A stretch of DNA of 64,000 bases from contig CM066989.1 in assembly GCA_033977485.1 (NCBI GenBank), forward strand, positions 92,399,887 through 92,463,886, read 5' to 3'. How positions within the stretch are numbered: position 1 is the first letter of the stretch; each line of letters opens with the position of its first letter. The position numbers were made by a program, and so were the translations under genes. This stretch comes from Hydrangea macrophylla. Lineage: Eukaryota; Streptophyta; Magnoliopsida; Cornales; Hydrangeaceae. Shown one piece after another: positions 1 through 11,762 of this stretch. The notes below the pieces were generated by a model. The model worked only from the letters and a program-made list of their open reading frames with translations, did no database searches and was not told the DNA's origin.

Positions 1-1974
1 AAAGGTCATATTAAACGTCCCGCCTTGATTGATGTGATGTTTTGAATTTGAATTTACCACATGTCAGCCATGCAGAGACCTGTCAGATTTGGGGAATCCC
101 ACCAGTCACTCCACATTTAATGCGGCGTGTATAAAGTTGCGAGATTTTCAAAAATCCTTTTATCTTCCGCATTTGCATCTTCATCTTTCTCTCTCTAGAA
201 TTTTAAGTGTTCAAAGCTCTTCCCTCTAAACTTCATTACTTTTGGCGAAGCAAGTACCCACCTCCTTCACTGAAATGGCCCTTAAAATGGCTCCGACGGC
301 GTCTTCCAAAGGCAAAAAGACATTTGCGAATGATCCACCACCCCAAAATTAGTGTAAGGAGGTGAGGGCATTGGCCAAAACTCATGCTGCGGAGATTTCC
401 ACAGACTGTTTTACTCATTACAGCACTTCCGACGGAACAGAGGCGGTTCCTGGGTTTGGTACGGTGTTTCGCGGCGATCCTCCGGTGGCGTTCAACCCTT
501 ATTTCCCACCGATAGAAAATGACAGCTCCCAGCCCACTGGAGCAAAGTTTGAACAGCTACACACCCTATCAGGGGTTGGCCTACGCCTGCTACTGATTGG
601 GACAAATGGGTGACAAGAGTATCGGCCTCTAAGGCCGATATTTGGAGGCAAGCGGGCGTATTTGATGCTATAATGCTCAGTCGATCTAGGCTGGAGATAG
701 ACCGACCTCTCTTCTTCTCAGCCCTTCTCTTCTGGTCGGCCTCCATAAATAGGTTCCTTTTCTGTTGCAGCCCGATGTCACCCACTGTCAAAGATGTGAG
801 CTACATGCTCGGTCTTCACCCTCACGGGCAGGAAGTGGTCCCGGGCATGGATGTTGGAGCGGCCAGCTTCACCTATCCTCAACAAGAATCTGTAAGAGAT
901 GGGGTCGTCTCCTATAGACCGATTACTGCCTTTGGCGGCTTCTTGACGGCCTGCATGGGTGTTGACAAGACCGAAGTGTCCGACGCTGAACACACGGCCT
1001 TCTTGATATACTGGCTGAACAGATTCCTCTTCTGCTCAGCTAGTCAAGCCATCACCAAGGAGTATACTACTCTAGCCTTGGCCCTTGCCGCTGGGGAACC
1101 CTTAGCCCTAGCCATACTGGTCTGGGCTCACCTGGTTCGCGGAGTGATTGACTTCGTGCATTCGGGCTTCAGTGCCGGAGGCAGCCTGATCTGGATTCTT
1201 CAGGTCTGGCTTTATTCTTATTTCCCACGATTCAGGCCGGCCAATCGTCAATTATCGGCCGTTCCCATTTTCACTGTCCAATTTATGGACGTTGTCCCTT
1301 CTTCCCACTCCTTTGAGGAGTGCTTTTCCTTTTTCTATGAGGGATGTACCAACCGGGCTGTCCCTCTCTTCTAACCCTTCGCTTCTCTTCAATTCCCCTC
1401 CTTCCTTCAACTTCCTCACAATCCTACCAACTGGGGACCAGGCCCCCAGATTACATATAATGAAATCATCTCCAGTTACTTGGTAGCTAGAGACATCATT
1501 TTCAGCCCGAGTATTCCATCTGCCAACAACAAATGAGGGTAGAGTACTACTTTGCTGCGCTCTACGCCCGTCAATTTGGGCTTTCTCAGCTCGTGCCCGT
1601 CCCTCCATCCATTACCTTAAACATGGAATGGGTTGAGTGTGGCTTCATCGTTAATGACGGGTAGGTGAAGAAAATAAAGGAGAGGTCAGACAAGTTGAAG
1701 GCCGCCTTTAAATTCACACCGTTCTTGGGCCGACCGATGGTGATCGATGAATTTGACAAATGGTGCTCTGACCGAGCTGCCAAGATTTTTACAAGTACTG
1801 CCGCAGAAGCCCTACTTCAATTTTCTTAATCAATGGACACAGAGGCCGATGTCCCTACTGCTACCATGGTGCCAACCAGACAGGAGCAAGTAGCAAAAAG
1901 GCAGGCCCATAAGCTATCACCTGGGCAAGGACAGAAGAAGAAACAAAAACAAGCATCGGTCCCCCTCCACTCAG

Positions 1975-2049
1975 GTATTATCACTTTTGCTTTACATAGT
2001 CTGATTAACTTCATCTCGCCTTTTCTAATCTCCTTCTATTTTATTTCAG
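1975..2049 (+). other. Probable 75-bp intron in the PMD gene
   Basis: The interval begins GTATTA after CAG, ends TTTATTTCAG, and is T-rich. The downstream exon reads on as QLLDEEDTGED. The upstream frame does not join perfectly, so either a small frame error or a slightly different donor is present. Confidence 0.5.
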
Positions 2050-2682
2050 CTTCTGGACGAAGAGGACACTGGGGAAGATGCGCTGCGCAACGGGCAGCAA
2101 CCCCAATCAACTCAACCTTCTGACCTACCGACCTCTCCCGCGCGGGCTACATCTCTTCTTGAACGGGTTGCACAGAGGGTGGTCCCCATCAGTGTTGTGC
2201 CTCCTTTAACCCCCTCAGACGCAGATGACGATGTTGATCCAACTGATGGCTCTACCTCAGAACATGTTGTCTTGTCGTCGAGCAGCGAGGACTTACCCGG
2301 TGGTGACATCGCTGCAGACACAACTGGGGAGGAAGTACACCAGGGAACCTCTCGTGTGGTAGAAACCCCATCGTTTAAGGCCGACCCTACTATTCCACTG
2401 ACACCGGCCTATGGGCATACGGAAGAAATGGGTGTGGCTGTCCCTACTCCACTGGTTACAATGGATCCTCCAGCTCCCAGTGGCGAGGCTCCGTCTGATA
2501 CTTCGGCCATCAGACAGGCCTATCAAACCACCGCAGGTGGGGTCACTTGAGCCCCTTTGGAAGAAACCACTACAACCCCTCCTGCTCCTAATCAATATTC
2601 CACCCAGCCATCTACATCTCAGCCAAGTGATGAGGCCGTCGTGCAACAAGATATCCTGGCCTCATTATCTCCTCATGCCCAG

Positions 2683-2755
2683 GTAATATAGCTTTCTCCT
2701 TCGAGCACGAATCATTTTCTTGCCTTCGATACTAACACTTTTATATCCTTAACAG
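2683..2755 (+). other. Probable 73-bp intron in the PMD gene
   Basis: The interval begins GTAATA after CAG and ends CCTTAACAG. Removing it joins SPHAQ to VISSSLAPF in phase 0 without a stop. The intron itself contains an in-frame TAG, so splicing is needed for a continuous frame. Confidence 0.65.
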
Positions 2756-3559
2756 GTCATCTCCTCAAGTCTAGCACCGTTCATTCCTTATGAAGACTTT
2801 TTTAGCGGTCTGGACTTTAGAGCGTTTGACATGGGTTCATTTGAGCCAGAAGCAGTGTCTCCCACACGCCTGCAGCAGTCCAAAGATCTTGTCCTTGGGC
2901 TCGCCAATCAAGACTTGCCCAGTCTCCCTCTGACTGCTGATATCGAGGCCGCATTGGGTACACTGATGGCCAATCCTACTCTATCAGACGGGCAGCTTTC
3001 TCTGCTTCGAGAGACACAAGAAAGACTCCCCAGCTGCTGTCACCTGGACCGATCGACCTTTAAGGTTCAAACTGACACGGAAGCTCATCTTAGCTCCCGA
3101 CAGAAAGCGGTGAAGTTCCTTCAGGGTGCCAAGGCTAAGTTTGAAGCTGGGAAGGCTTCTCGGACTCAAATGATAGCCCGAGACGCTTAGCTGCACAACC
3201 GAATTGCCATTTTCAAGGCTCAGCTAGAGTAATACGAGGCCGAGGTCGTTACCAGTAACGCGGCCTTAGTAAAAATTGATGATCTACTGGCGCAGCTTGG
3301 TGTAGATGCCTAGAAATGCAGTAACCAGTTGCAGACCAGCATCCCAATATCCCAAGCATGGTCTCAAAAACTTGACAAGGCAAAGCGAGATCGAGCTGGA
3401 GCCCACAAGGCTTAGGAAGATCTAAGGACCAGGCTTAGGAATTTTGGGTCAGTCTAGAGGCCGACTCTCTTTTGTACATGAATATATATACATATTTTTT
3501 TATATATGTTTTTGTAAGTAAGCTTTGCTCAACCTTATTAATACAAACGAAGCTTCTTA

Positions 3560-4725
3560 TTACTCGAGCTTGGGGTCATAATTAATGAGTTGCTCATATT
3601 CTAACCCCGAATTTGGTTTGTACTCAAGATCAATGGTCTCCCACAACGTAGGATAATAGGACTTTAAATACTGACCGTTAATTAGTCTAGCATGAATTAT
3701 CCCATCCATATCATGTAACCTGTATGCACCACCTCTTTTGACCTGATGGACTATAAACAGACCCTCACAATTGACCGACCATTTACCGTATCGGTTATCC
3801 TTGTCTCCGATAGGTAAAATAGCCTTCGAAACCAGATCTTCTGTACTGAAAGATTTCTCTTTTACTCTTTTGTTATAAGCCCGAGTGGCCCATTGCTTCT
3901 GGAACTTCAATGAATCGGAGCTTGCTTCATCAAGCGCTTCCAACTCACCTATCATTGCCTCTGTGTATTCAGCGGGCTCAAGCTGATTTTGTAATGGCCT
4001 TTTGGCCGATCGGACGGTGACCTCCATAGGTAACATAGCGTCATTATCGTAGGTCAGCATGAACGGAGTAACTCCAGTACTGGACCTTTTTAATGTCTGA
4101 TAGGCCCACAGGGCCTCGGACAATAGCTTGTCCCACTCCCTGGGTTTTCATCGATCATCTTCTCATTGATCCCTTTAAGGATCTTGTTAGTAGACTCGGC
4201 CTGCCCATTGGCCTGAGCATTGTAGGGGGTAGAATTTAGAATTTTTATCCCTCTACTTTCTGCAAAGGCTGATGTTTCAGTCCCTGTGAACACAAACCCT
4301 TGATCGGCCGTAATGGTCTCTGGCAGGCCAAAACGATGAATTATGTGCTTTTCAATGAATTTAATCATTGTTGCTTAGGTCACTGTCCTGCAGGGTATGG
4401 CTTCGGCCCGCTTGGTAAAGTAGTCCATAGCTACTATATTGAAACAGTGCTGGCCTGATGAAGGGGGGAGGATTTTGCCAATCAAATCCATGGCCCATCC
4501 TCTGAACGGCCATGGCTTGATTATAAGTTGAAGTTATTTGGCCGGTACTCTTTGAATCGGGCCATGCTTCTGACAAGCCTGACATCCTTTTGCATAGCTG
4601 ATACAATCTTTCAGCATGCCCGGCCAGTAATAGTTATATCTTCTTAGCAACCATTTCATCTTCGTACCATCCTGATGTGGCCCACAGATCCCTTCATGTA
4701 CTTCAGCCATAACCTGCATGGCCTA
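3560..4725 (-). pseudogene. Integrase region of the Tat element
   Basis: Minus-strand frames show the integrase parts in order. A zinc-binding segment lies at 4719-4534 (HEGICGPHQDG followed by CQACQK, the HHCC pattern). The core at 4368-4090 has ITADQGFVF with a catalytic Asp and NGQAESTNK with the catalytic Glu. A C-terminal domain at 4123-3560 has ALWAYQT and an EGLFIV segment at the place of the usual GPF/Y-type motif. Three frames are needed to read it, so at least two frameshifts are present. The product would insert the cDNA into the host genome, but no functional protein can be made from this copy. Confidence 0.85.
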
Positions 4726-4929
4726 TTTCTTACCTAAACACTTCAAGATCACATCATCATCGATGGGCTTCTTGAACAATTCTCCATCAAGCACCACGAA
4801 TCGGACTGCGAATAGTCTAAATTTTCGGTCTACCCTGACAGTTGGGTGATTCAGGTATTCAATGATGGGCATTCTCCAATCATCATCCTCAATCAAGACC
4901 GGATTAGTGGTGGTATACCAGCCTCTCCT

Positions 4930-5400
4930 TGCAACTGAAGGTAATGATCAGACATGAACCGTGATAACTTGGTCTTCTAAATTCTTTCTAGAAGACGAGG
5001 CCGATCCTGTTTTTGCCAGATTATCAGCCTCGGTATTTGTGGACCTCGGGATATAACTCACACTAATATCGTCAAATGCCTCCATGAGCTGAGTGACCAT
5101 AGAGTGAAATGGGCATAGTTCCCAAGTTTTTATCTGGAATTCTCTAGATATCTGTCCGATCACCAGCCCTGAGTCTTCCTTTATGTGCACAGACGATGCC
5201 CCCATTTGAAGGAGTATCTCTAGTCCGATAATAAGCTCTTTGTATTCGGCCTGATTGTTGGTGCACTTGAAATCGAGTCGAAACAATATTTTTGTCCTCT
5301 TACACTTGGGTGATACAATGACCACACCTGCTCCAGCACCTTCCGCATTTTTGGAACCATAAAAAATCAACGTCTAAGGGACCAAGGACGTACTTAATAT
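4930..5400 (-). pseudogene. Second RNase H domain of the Tat element
   Basis: The minus-strand frame 5370-4948 encodes a separate RNase H-like domain. It shows NNQAEYKELIIGLE (catalytic Glu region), a central KEDSGLVIGQ and NTEADNLAKTG (last catalytic Asp region). The first acidic position, usually in an FDGS-type start, is replaced: the sequence reads FYGSKNAEGAG. A second, archaeal-like RNase H between RT-RNase H and integrase is a known hallmark of Tat elements. The changed residue and the flanking stop suggest it is inactive. Confidence 0.75.
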
Positions 5401-5408
5401 CTTTGGTG

Positions 5409-7137
5409 CTAGTAGAGAATCTCCCAGATCAATAGGGTCTGGGTGATCGGCCAAAAATTGGCTATGGCCTGGCCTTTAATCGATTGTTGTGATTGGTATT
5501 GGATGGCAAATTCCATCAGGGCCAAGGTCCATTTTCCAATTCGACCTCTCATAATAGGTCTTGACAACATATAATTTATCGCATCAGTTTGACATATAAT
5601 GTAAGTAGAAACAGGAAGCATATACGTTCTTCACTTCTGTGATGAAAAATACAATGCCAAGCATAATTTCTCAATCGACGCGTAGCGCTGCTCGATTGGA
5701 GTTAATATTCTACTTAAATAATAAATGGCATGTTCGTTGCCTTGCTCATTGTCTTGAGCTAACATACTTCCTATGGAGCAGTCCGAGGCCGATATATACA
5801 ATTTAAGGTACCTACCCTTCTTGGGTGGCATTAATACTGGAGAAGTTGACAAATATTGCTTAATTCCCTCAAAGGCCTGTTGATGGCTGTCTTCCCACTT
5901 GAATTCTTCATCGGTCTTGATCTTCAATAGTGGGGTCCATACTTGGGCCTTCCCTGCACAGTTGGATATGAATCTTCTCAGAAAATTGATCTGCCCAAGT
6001 AGCCTTTGAAACTCTTTCTTATTGCTAGTGGCTTTGCTGCCTGGATAGCTCGAGCCTTGTTCTTGTCAACCTCTATCCCTCTTTGGTGCACCAGGAAGCC
6101 TAGGAAGTTCCCTGCTGAGATGCCGAAAGCACATTTGAGGGGGTTCATCTTAAGTTTGTGAGCCCGCATTCTTTCAAATGCTTTCTCCAAGTCTCTCAAA
6201 TGATCGGTGTTATCTCCTGACTTTACCACCACATCATCAATGTAGACCTCCATGAAACGTCCGATCATATCATGGAATATTGAATTCATCGCCTGTTGAT
6301 AGGTGGCACCAGCGTTCTTTAGACTGAAAGGCATGACCACCCATTCAAAGGTTCCAATTACCCCCGAGCACCGAAAAGCAGCCTTTGGGACATCCTCTCT
6401 GGCGATGTAGATCTGGTTGTACCCCGAGTGCCCCCCATAAAAGACAAAATTTTATGTTTGGCGGCCGCATCAATTAGCTGATCGGGCATGGGGTACTCAT
6501 CTTTTGGGATAGCTAGGTTTAGGTTCCTGAAGTCAAAACAGACTCTCAGCTTCCCATTTTTCTTCACAACTAGAACTACATTTGACACCCATTCCACGTA
6601 CCTGGCAGTTCGAATGAAACCAGCCTCCAAAAGCCTCTCAATTTCTTCTTTCACCTTTAGCGTAACTTTACGCGACATGCACCGGGGAAGCTGTTTGAAC
6701 GGCCTGAACCCTAACTTAATTGGCAATCGGTGTTCCACCAATTTCCTGGATATTTCGGGCATCTCATTGTAATCCCAAGCAAAGCAATCCTTGTATTTGT
6801 GTAAGAGAGTAATGATTTCGGCCTGAAATTGTGGCTCGAGCGCCTGACTTACATATGTAGGCTTGTGCTTTCCTTCATCGCCCAGGTCGACCTCCAATAG
6901 TGGGTCTTGTACGTCAGCCTTCAAATCATCAAGCTTGGACGTGGCCGTTTCTAGTTCATCCATTTGAATCTCTTCCTCTCTCGGTGTTTCTTCCTCATAG
7001 ATACAATCGGCCAGGTTAACCATTCCATCTATTGGGCTGATTTCCAATCTTCTATCGACCAGGTATGCACACCATCTGGCCATGCTGGCCTTTAGGGCCA
7101 ACTGTCTCTCAACCTTAATCGGTTGTGGATCCATCAA
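5409..7137 (-). pseudogene. Reverse transcriptase and first RNase H of the Tat element
   Basis: The frame at 7137-6358 carries the RT finger and palm: FRPFKQLPRCMSR, then EEIERLLEAGFI, VLVVKKNGKLRVCFDFRNLN and KDEYPMP. The next frame (6340-5978) holds MPFSLKNAGATYQ and the catalytic motif YIDDVVVKS, followed by CAFGISAGNFLGF. Frame 5927-5631 has the RNase H start LYISASDCSIGSMLAQD and YYLSR. Frame 5621-5409 continues with RPIMRGRIGKWTLAL. Frameshifts separate the four segments. The RT active site YIDD is intact at residue level but the gene is broken. In a live element this enzyme copies genomic RNA to cDNA inside the capsid. Confidence 0.9.
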
Positions 7138-7436
7138 CGTTCTCTAACTCATTAATCTCTATCAGCCTTGATTCTTTTGTCCGACTGAGATTGTGGTAAC
7201 CAGACTTTAAATATGGTAGAATCCCTTTACGGAACGTGGCTGCGTTTGGTTTGCCCAATTTTCCACAGCCTAATAACTTGACAGGTCCGATATCATCCTC
7301 ATATAATACTGCATCGGCCATTTACACTCGTGCTACAAACGGCTTTATATCAGCCCCAACCACTTCTACTGCATTGTCTCTCCAAAAAAATCAATAATTG
7401 ATGGAGAGTATAAGGGATACAATAATTAGGGTGTAT

Positions 7437-8120
7437 CTAATCATGGCCTAACAATGCGTTGTAAGAGGCCGATGTTTCGATAATGAAAAAAGCTATCATG
7501 ATCGTTTGAGTTTCAACGGTCAACTCTAGAGGGAGGATACCCTTTGTCCTGGACGGTGTACCTATGAAGCTCTGAACATTCATTTCGGTTGGAATCAATT
7601 CTGACTCAAACTTCTGAAGAACCCTTAGCATTATTTGGGGTATGATGTTGATGGTAAATCCCCCATTAACCAATATTCTGTTTATAGGGATCCCTTCAAT
7701 GTACCCCTTTACGTACAACGGCTTCAAGTGCTGAGACATCTGATAAGTAGGTTTTTCAAAAACCACCTTGACCGGTCCCACTGGCTTTAGTCCTTCTTCA
7801 GTTTGGAGCCCTTTCAGCCTCAAGATTGTTATCTTTGGCTGATCGGTTTGTAAATCAGTAGCATCCATGTTTTTACTCGTGGCTTCTATCACGTTGGGTT
7901 TGATGGTCTATCCATCATTCCAACACAAATCTTCTATCATGGCCGACTCTTTGGTTTGGCCTTCAATTACGTCTCCCTCCATGGTCGTTGGCTGTTCTGG
8001 CTTGGCCATGAAAGACATTGGAAGAGTAAACACCATGTTTGAAGATAGATTCTTTGGGATAGTTTCGAATTGAATTGATGATTCGTCTTCATCCCCAAAA
8101 TCATCCAATTTCTTATCCAT
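7437..8120 (-). pseudogene. Gag-pro linker and aspartic protease of the Tat element
   Basis: Frame 8120-7908 gives a linker with MVFTLPMSFMAKPEQ, typical of Tat gag-pro proteins. Frame 7892-7437 has HLKPLYVKGYIEGIPINRILVNGG and ends SASYNALLGHD, the usual spacing of a retroviral-type aspartic protease. The catalytic D-S/T-G is replaced by N-G-G, so the protease is probably dead. An upstream ORF remnant (7321-7115) links protease to RT. The region 8121-8433 continues the linker up to the insertion point of the inner element. Confidence 0.75.
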
Positions 8121-8433
8121 TGGATCGTCCTCGGGCTTACACTCTTCTTTTAGCTTTTCTTGCTAGAAGACTTTCTTCAAGCGTTCTGTAGCATGCATTG
8201 CCCTTTACCTACTTTCTTATCAAACACGGGCACTTCTTCTTTTTCTAATAGCTATGCATCAGCCTCAGGGAGGTAAGAGTTAAGGACCCTCGGAGGATTA
8301 TATGCCCGATCCTCCCAGTACTGCCGTTCCCTCTCTACCTGCCTAGCCCCTAGAATCTCCTCTTTTGAGACCTGCTGTATTGAGGCGCCGATGGGAATTT
8401 GGGGTGTTCGGCCCTATACCATCTCCCTTCATG

Positions 8434-8438
8434 CACCC
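8434..8438. repeat. Target site duplication, left copy (CACCC)
   Basis: The five bases before the left LTR are identical to 21923-21927 after the right LTR. Joining the flanks restores the gag-pro region of the outer element. Confidence 0.9.
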
Positions 8439-8720
8439 TGTAGACACCCTATTTTGTCGGCTATCAGATTTAGGAGACCCATAGCTTGGTGGTTCACAAT
8501 GATCGTAAAAAAGACTCTCGGAAGTCAGTTCTCTCTCTCAGAATGCTCAGAATGACCAAAATGCCCCTGAAGGCACGAAAACTCCCAGAATTGGTCCCAA
8601 AGTTCTGAAAACATGCTAAGTCATAAGAAAAGCGATAAAATGAGTTTTTAAGAGAAATCGGGAGAAATCGTCAGCTCTCAGACACCCCTGGAAGTCCCGG
8701 AAGTTCCCGGAAAGTCCCCG

Positions 8721-8787
8721 TTGACCGGTTTGACCAAGGTTTGAACAAGGTTTGACCAGGTTTGACCAAGTTTGACCAAATTTGACC
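8721..8787 (+). promoter_or_regulatory. Array of W-box cores (TTGACC) in the 5' LTR U3
   Basis: TTGACC occurs six times (8721, 8730, 8752, 8762, 8772, 8782) at roughly 10-bp spacing, with one mutated TTGAAC at 8741. A second small cluster lies at 8923-8948. TTGAC[C/T] is the core bound by WRKY factors in stress and defence. Binding is inferred. Confidence 0.6.
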
Positions 8788-9305
8788 GAAATCATCCGAA
8801 TTCACCAGAATCATTTTAAATCATGAGAAAAGTGTTAAAACAAGTTCCAAAAGAAAATCGAGCGAAAATATCAGCTCCCGGGAACTCCCGGAGGTTTCCA
8901 GAACTTCCTGGGAATCCCAGGTTTGACCAGTTTGACCAAGATTTGACTTTGGAACCGAGGTACCGAAACAATTTTCAAATATTTTTCATGGATACTAGAG
9001 GTCGATAGCTTTCCAACGGTATATCGCACATAATTTCTGGATCTAAAACGAATTTATTATGAATTTCCAAAGGCGAAAAAGGCGATCAAATCGGCTTTTA
9101 TCACGAATACCGTAAAACTTTTCAAAGTGACCCATCCCCGAACTATTTTTTATGTAAAGTAGACTCCATTACCTTTCCAACGGTATATCACAATCTCAAT
9201 TTGGAATTCGTATACATTTTCTGTGAATTTCGGACGAAATAGGGCCTTTTCGCGAATACCGGAACCTCTGGGGGCCTAAACTTAAATTTTTGGGCATCTG
9301 AGGAG

Positions 9306-9367
9306 CAGTGCCGCCGCGGCACTGGCCCATTGCCGCCGCGGCACTGGCCCAGTGCCCCCGCGGCACT
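9306..9367. repeat. Three tandem GC-rich palindromes in the 5' LTR
   Basis: A unit built on GTGCCGCCGCGGCAC (7-bp arms) is repeated three times, separated by TGGCCCA. It lies about 150-200 bp upstream of the TATA box. The third unit has a small mismatch. Confidence 0.8.
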
Positions 9368-9510
9368 CAACCCTCGCAGAGTCCATTTTTGTAATTTTTT
9401 TGGGGGTCCAATTTGATTAATTGAAAGTCAAAACGACATAGTTTTGTATTCACAGTTGTTTAGGACCAATGGGAGTACTTCTAAAACCCCAAAATCACCC
9501 CAAATTGGCC

Positions 9511-9518
9511 TATATAAA
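9511..9518 (+). promoter_or_regulatory. TATA box of the gag-only element, 5' LTR
   Basis: TATATAAA follows AAATTGGCC. The transcription start is expected about 30 bp downstream, near 9545. The same sequence is kept in the 3' LTR at 19694. Confidence 0.7.
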
Positions 9519-11744
9519 CCCCCCATTGCTCTTCATTTTGGGGGGGCCAAGTGCAAAGCTAAGAAAAGTTGTAGAGAGGAAGAGAGATAGAGATAAGTTT
9601 AGAAGAGAGAAAGGGAGCTTCTCCCATTGATTTTCTATAGAAAGTGAGTTCCAATCTTATTTTCCTCCACTATTCTTCTATATACTTCACATCCAAATCA
9701 CCCCCAATCACTATTCTTGAGCATTCTTGAGTTAGGAAGCTACTTCCATGTCCAAATATCAAAATCTATGAGTGAAACACCAAGCTACAAGTTCAATACT
9801 TCATGAATATCATCTATTGATCATTATCTACTTGCTTGTTTATTTATTGTTCATCTCTTCTTATCTCATTTCTTTTTGATTTTCTTTATTTACTTACTAG
9901 TTCATCATCATCTAAGTGATGACATGAAGTTTGGGGTGAGTGAATCCTTATGGATAGTAGCTCTTGACCTCAAAAACATGTTTGATAGATGATGATCATA
10001 ACCTCAATACTTCCAAGGTATTCTTGAAATGTATTGAAGTTATGTTCAAAATAAAATAAATCTCTCCAACAATCTTGGAGGTTCTTGATGATGAGTTTGA
10101 TGTTGACATTCTAAGTGGCTATAATCCTTATTGAGTATTGAAAATATACTTTCAAAACATCTACTTCAAAACCCCTCTCAATCCCTCTCATTTTGGTTTC
10201 AAGAAACAAAACCTTGTTTTCTCCAAAATCTTCAAAACAATGAGTCAAAACAGTGAGTGAGTTGAGTTCAAAGATTTCTCTAGGACTCAATACTCAACAT
10301 ATGGATGCAAGGCCACTTGGAAAGTCTTCCTAACTCATTGGAGAACACCCATGATTTTTCGATTGACTTGGAAGTACTTGGAAATGGTCCATTTGGATCC
10401 CAACATTCCTTCCAGACATTCTGTTTTTACTGTCACAGCAACTAGGTCCACTTCCAACCTCTTTTCCAGAAAACTTTTACAAACGGGGTGGTCCTAACTT
10501 ATTTTTCCCTTAAACTTCAATGTCGTAGGAAACTTTCTGTATAAAATGGGCCTCTAGATCATTAGTTTTCAGTTTCTAAGATTTTTCAACATTTCAGTCG
10601 ACGGTACGAACTCTGTTTCTGAGTGACCTTCATTGTTTATATAATTTCTCTCAATCTGTGATAGCTATTCAAGATTGGCCTTTTGATTCATGTTATAGAC
10701 ACAATAAGGAACATCTCCATAAAACATCATGCATTGAAAACATTCCTAACCCCTCTTTTCAATTTCCAAAAGATGATGCTACTGTTCTGTCCACTATTCA
10801 CAACAAGCACATTTTAACTTTCATTCTTTGATTTGATGCTTATATGCATTCCAAATTAGTTCATGTCTTAGGAAGTAGTTCATACTACATTTGTACATAT
10901 CCCATATAGATTTCATCCATCCATTCATACACATTTTGGACTTCTAAGTCATTCTAGGAATCCATGAACACAAAGAACACTACAACCTTGGCACATTCTA
11001 GATACATACATTGCATCCATGCAAAGATTTGGGGTTTTTGTAACTCCTAATCTAAGAAGATTATAAGGAATGATCATGTTCACACGTTCATGCTCCCCTC
11101 GATCTAATGTTCCTTTCTCATCCGTCCCGGGGATTGAGAGGTCTTCTTTTCCCAAAGATTAACATGCATTATACTAGCTTGCTAAGCATATTTTGATTTT
11201 TTTTGTTTATTTGTTTCAATAACAATTCATGTCCCCCTTTAGATTAGGAAGTCTTGATTATTTGATACATGATTAGACGATTTTTCCTAGGTTTATTTGT
11301 GTGATCTTTCACTTTGCATTGGGTGATATTTGACTTAGATCTTATGAATGATATCTTATCCTTATATCTTCCATTTCAAATTTTCTTATGTGATGTAATA
11401 TACTATCATAGTATTATTTGTCGAACCAAACATAGTATAAGATGATTATTTGGATGCTAATTGAGGCCCGTTGAAAGACGGGGCGAGTTGAGGGTGTTTT
11501 AGTCGCGACAAAGGCTCCTTCCTCTCTCGTACCAAAACCCCGAGCCAAGTTCTTTGGTTATGAAGGACCGGTGCCCTTTTATCCGTTTGGATGAGTCAAA
11601 ATTAGGTTTCTTGGTTCCTTAAAAACCAAGTGGCGACTCTGTATCTGTTTTCAACAGACCATCTTTTCTCTCTTTTTCAAATCAAATTTCAAACAAGTTT
11701 CAAAGCAAACATAACAAAGCGGTGGAAGCCCGGTGTCCACAATC

Positions 11745-11762
11745 TGGCGACTCCACTGGGGA
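11745..11762 (+). promoter_or_regulatory. Primer binding site of the gag-only element
   Basis: TGGCGACTCCACTGGGGA begins three bases after the LTR end. The TGGCGACTC...TGGGGA form is usual for Tat/Ogre elements and matches a tRNA 3' end including CCA. tRNA-Arg is often assigned, but the identity was not verified. Confidence 0.75.

Larger units (their letters stand above)
275..3465 (+). pseudogene. Antisense plant-mobile-domain (PMD) gene of the Tat element, two introns, decayed
   Basis: An ATG at 275 opens a reading path that continues through 362-613 and, after a frame change near 590-610, through 610-1374. The part around 780-1300 (start MSPTVKDVSYMLGLHP) resembles the plant mobile domain ('aminotransferase-like') found in plant transposon-linked proteins. 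Downstream come an acidic Ser/Thr/Pro-rich stretch (2050-2680) and a helical C-terminal part (2756-3440) that looks coiled-coil. Two GT-AG introns of about 75 bp are visible. In-frame stops include TAG near 350, TAG at 3188, and several after 3200. It runs convergent to the element's integrase, the position where antisense extra ORFs are known in Tat elements. Its function in transposition is unknown. It could instead be an independent PMD gene. Confidence 0.65.
8439..11741 (+). repeat. 5' LTR of the gag-only element
   Basis: This 3303-bp repeat starts TG and ends CA. U3 (about 1.1 kb) contains a TTGACC array, GC-rich palindromes and a TATA box at 9511. That leaves more than 2 kb for R and U5, which is very long. 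U3 also has old internal duplications: CTTTCCAACGGTATATC recurs near 9011 and 9172, and the GAGAAATCG...CTCCCGGAA block near 8651-8790 is echoed at 8830-8948. Short ORFs inside are chance. Confidence 0.93.

Noticed and set aside
6488..6772. Plus-strand ORF over the Tat RT
   Set aside because: Shadow of the conserved RT frame on the minus strand.
8823..9370. Small ORFs repeated in both LTRs (also 19006-19553, 10949-11155, 21132-21338)
   Set aside because: They repeat only because the LTRs repeat. They have no start context or known domain, and they drift between copies.
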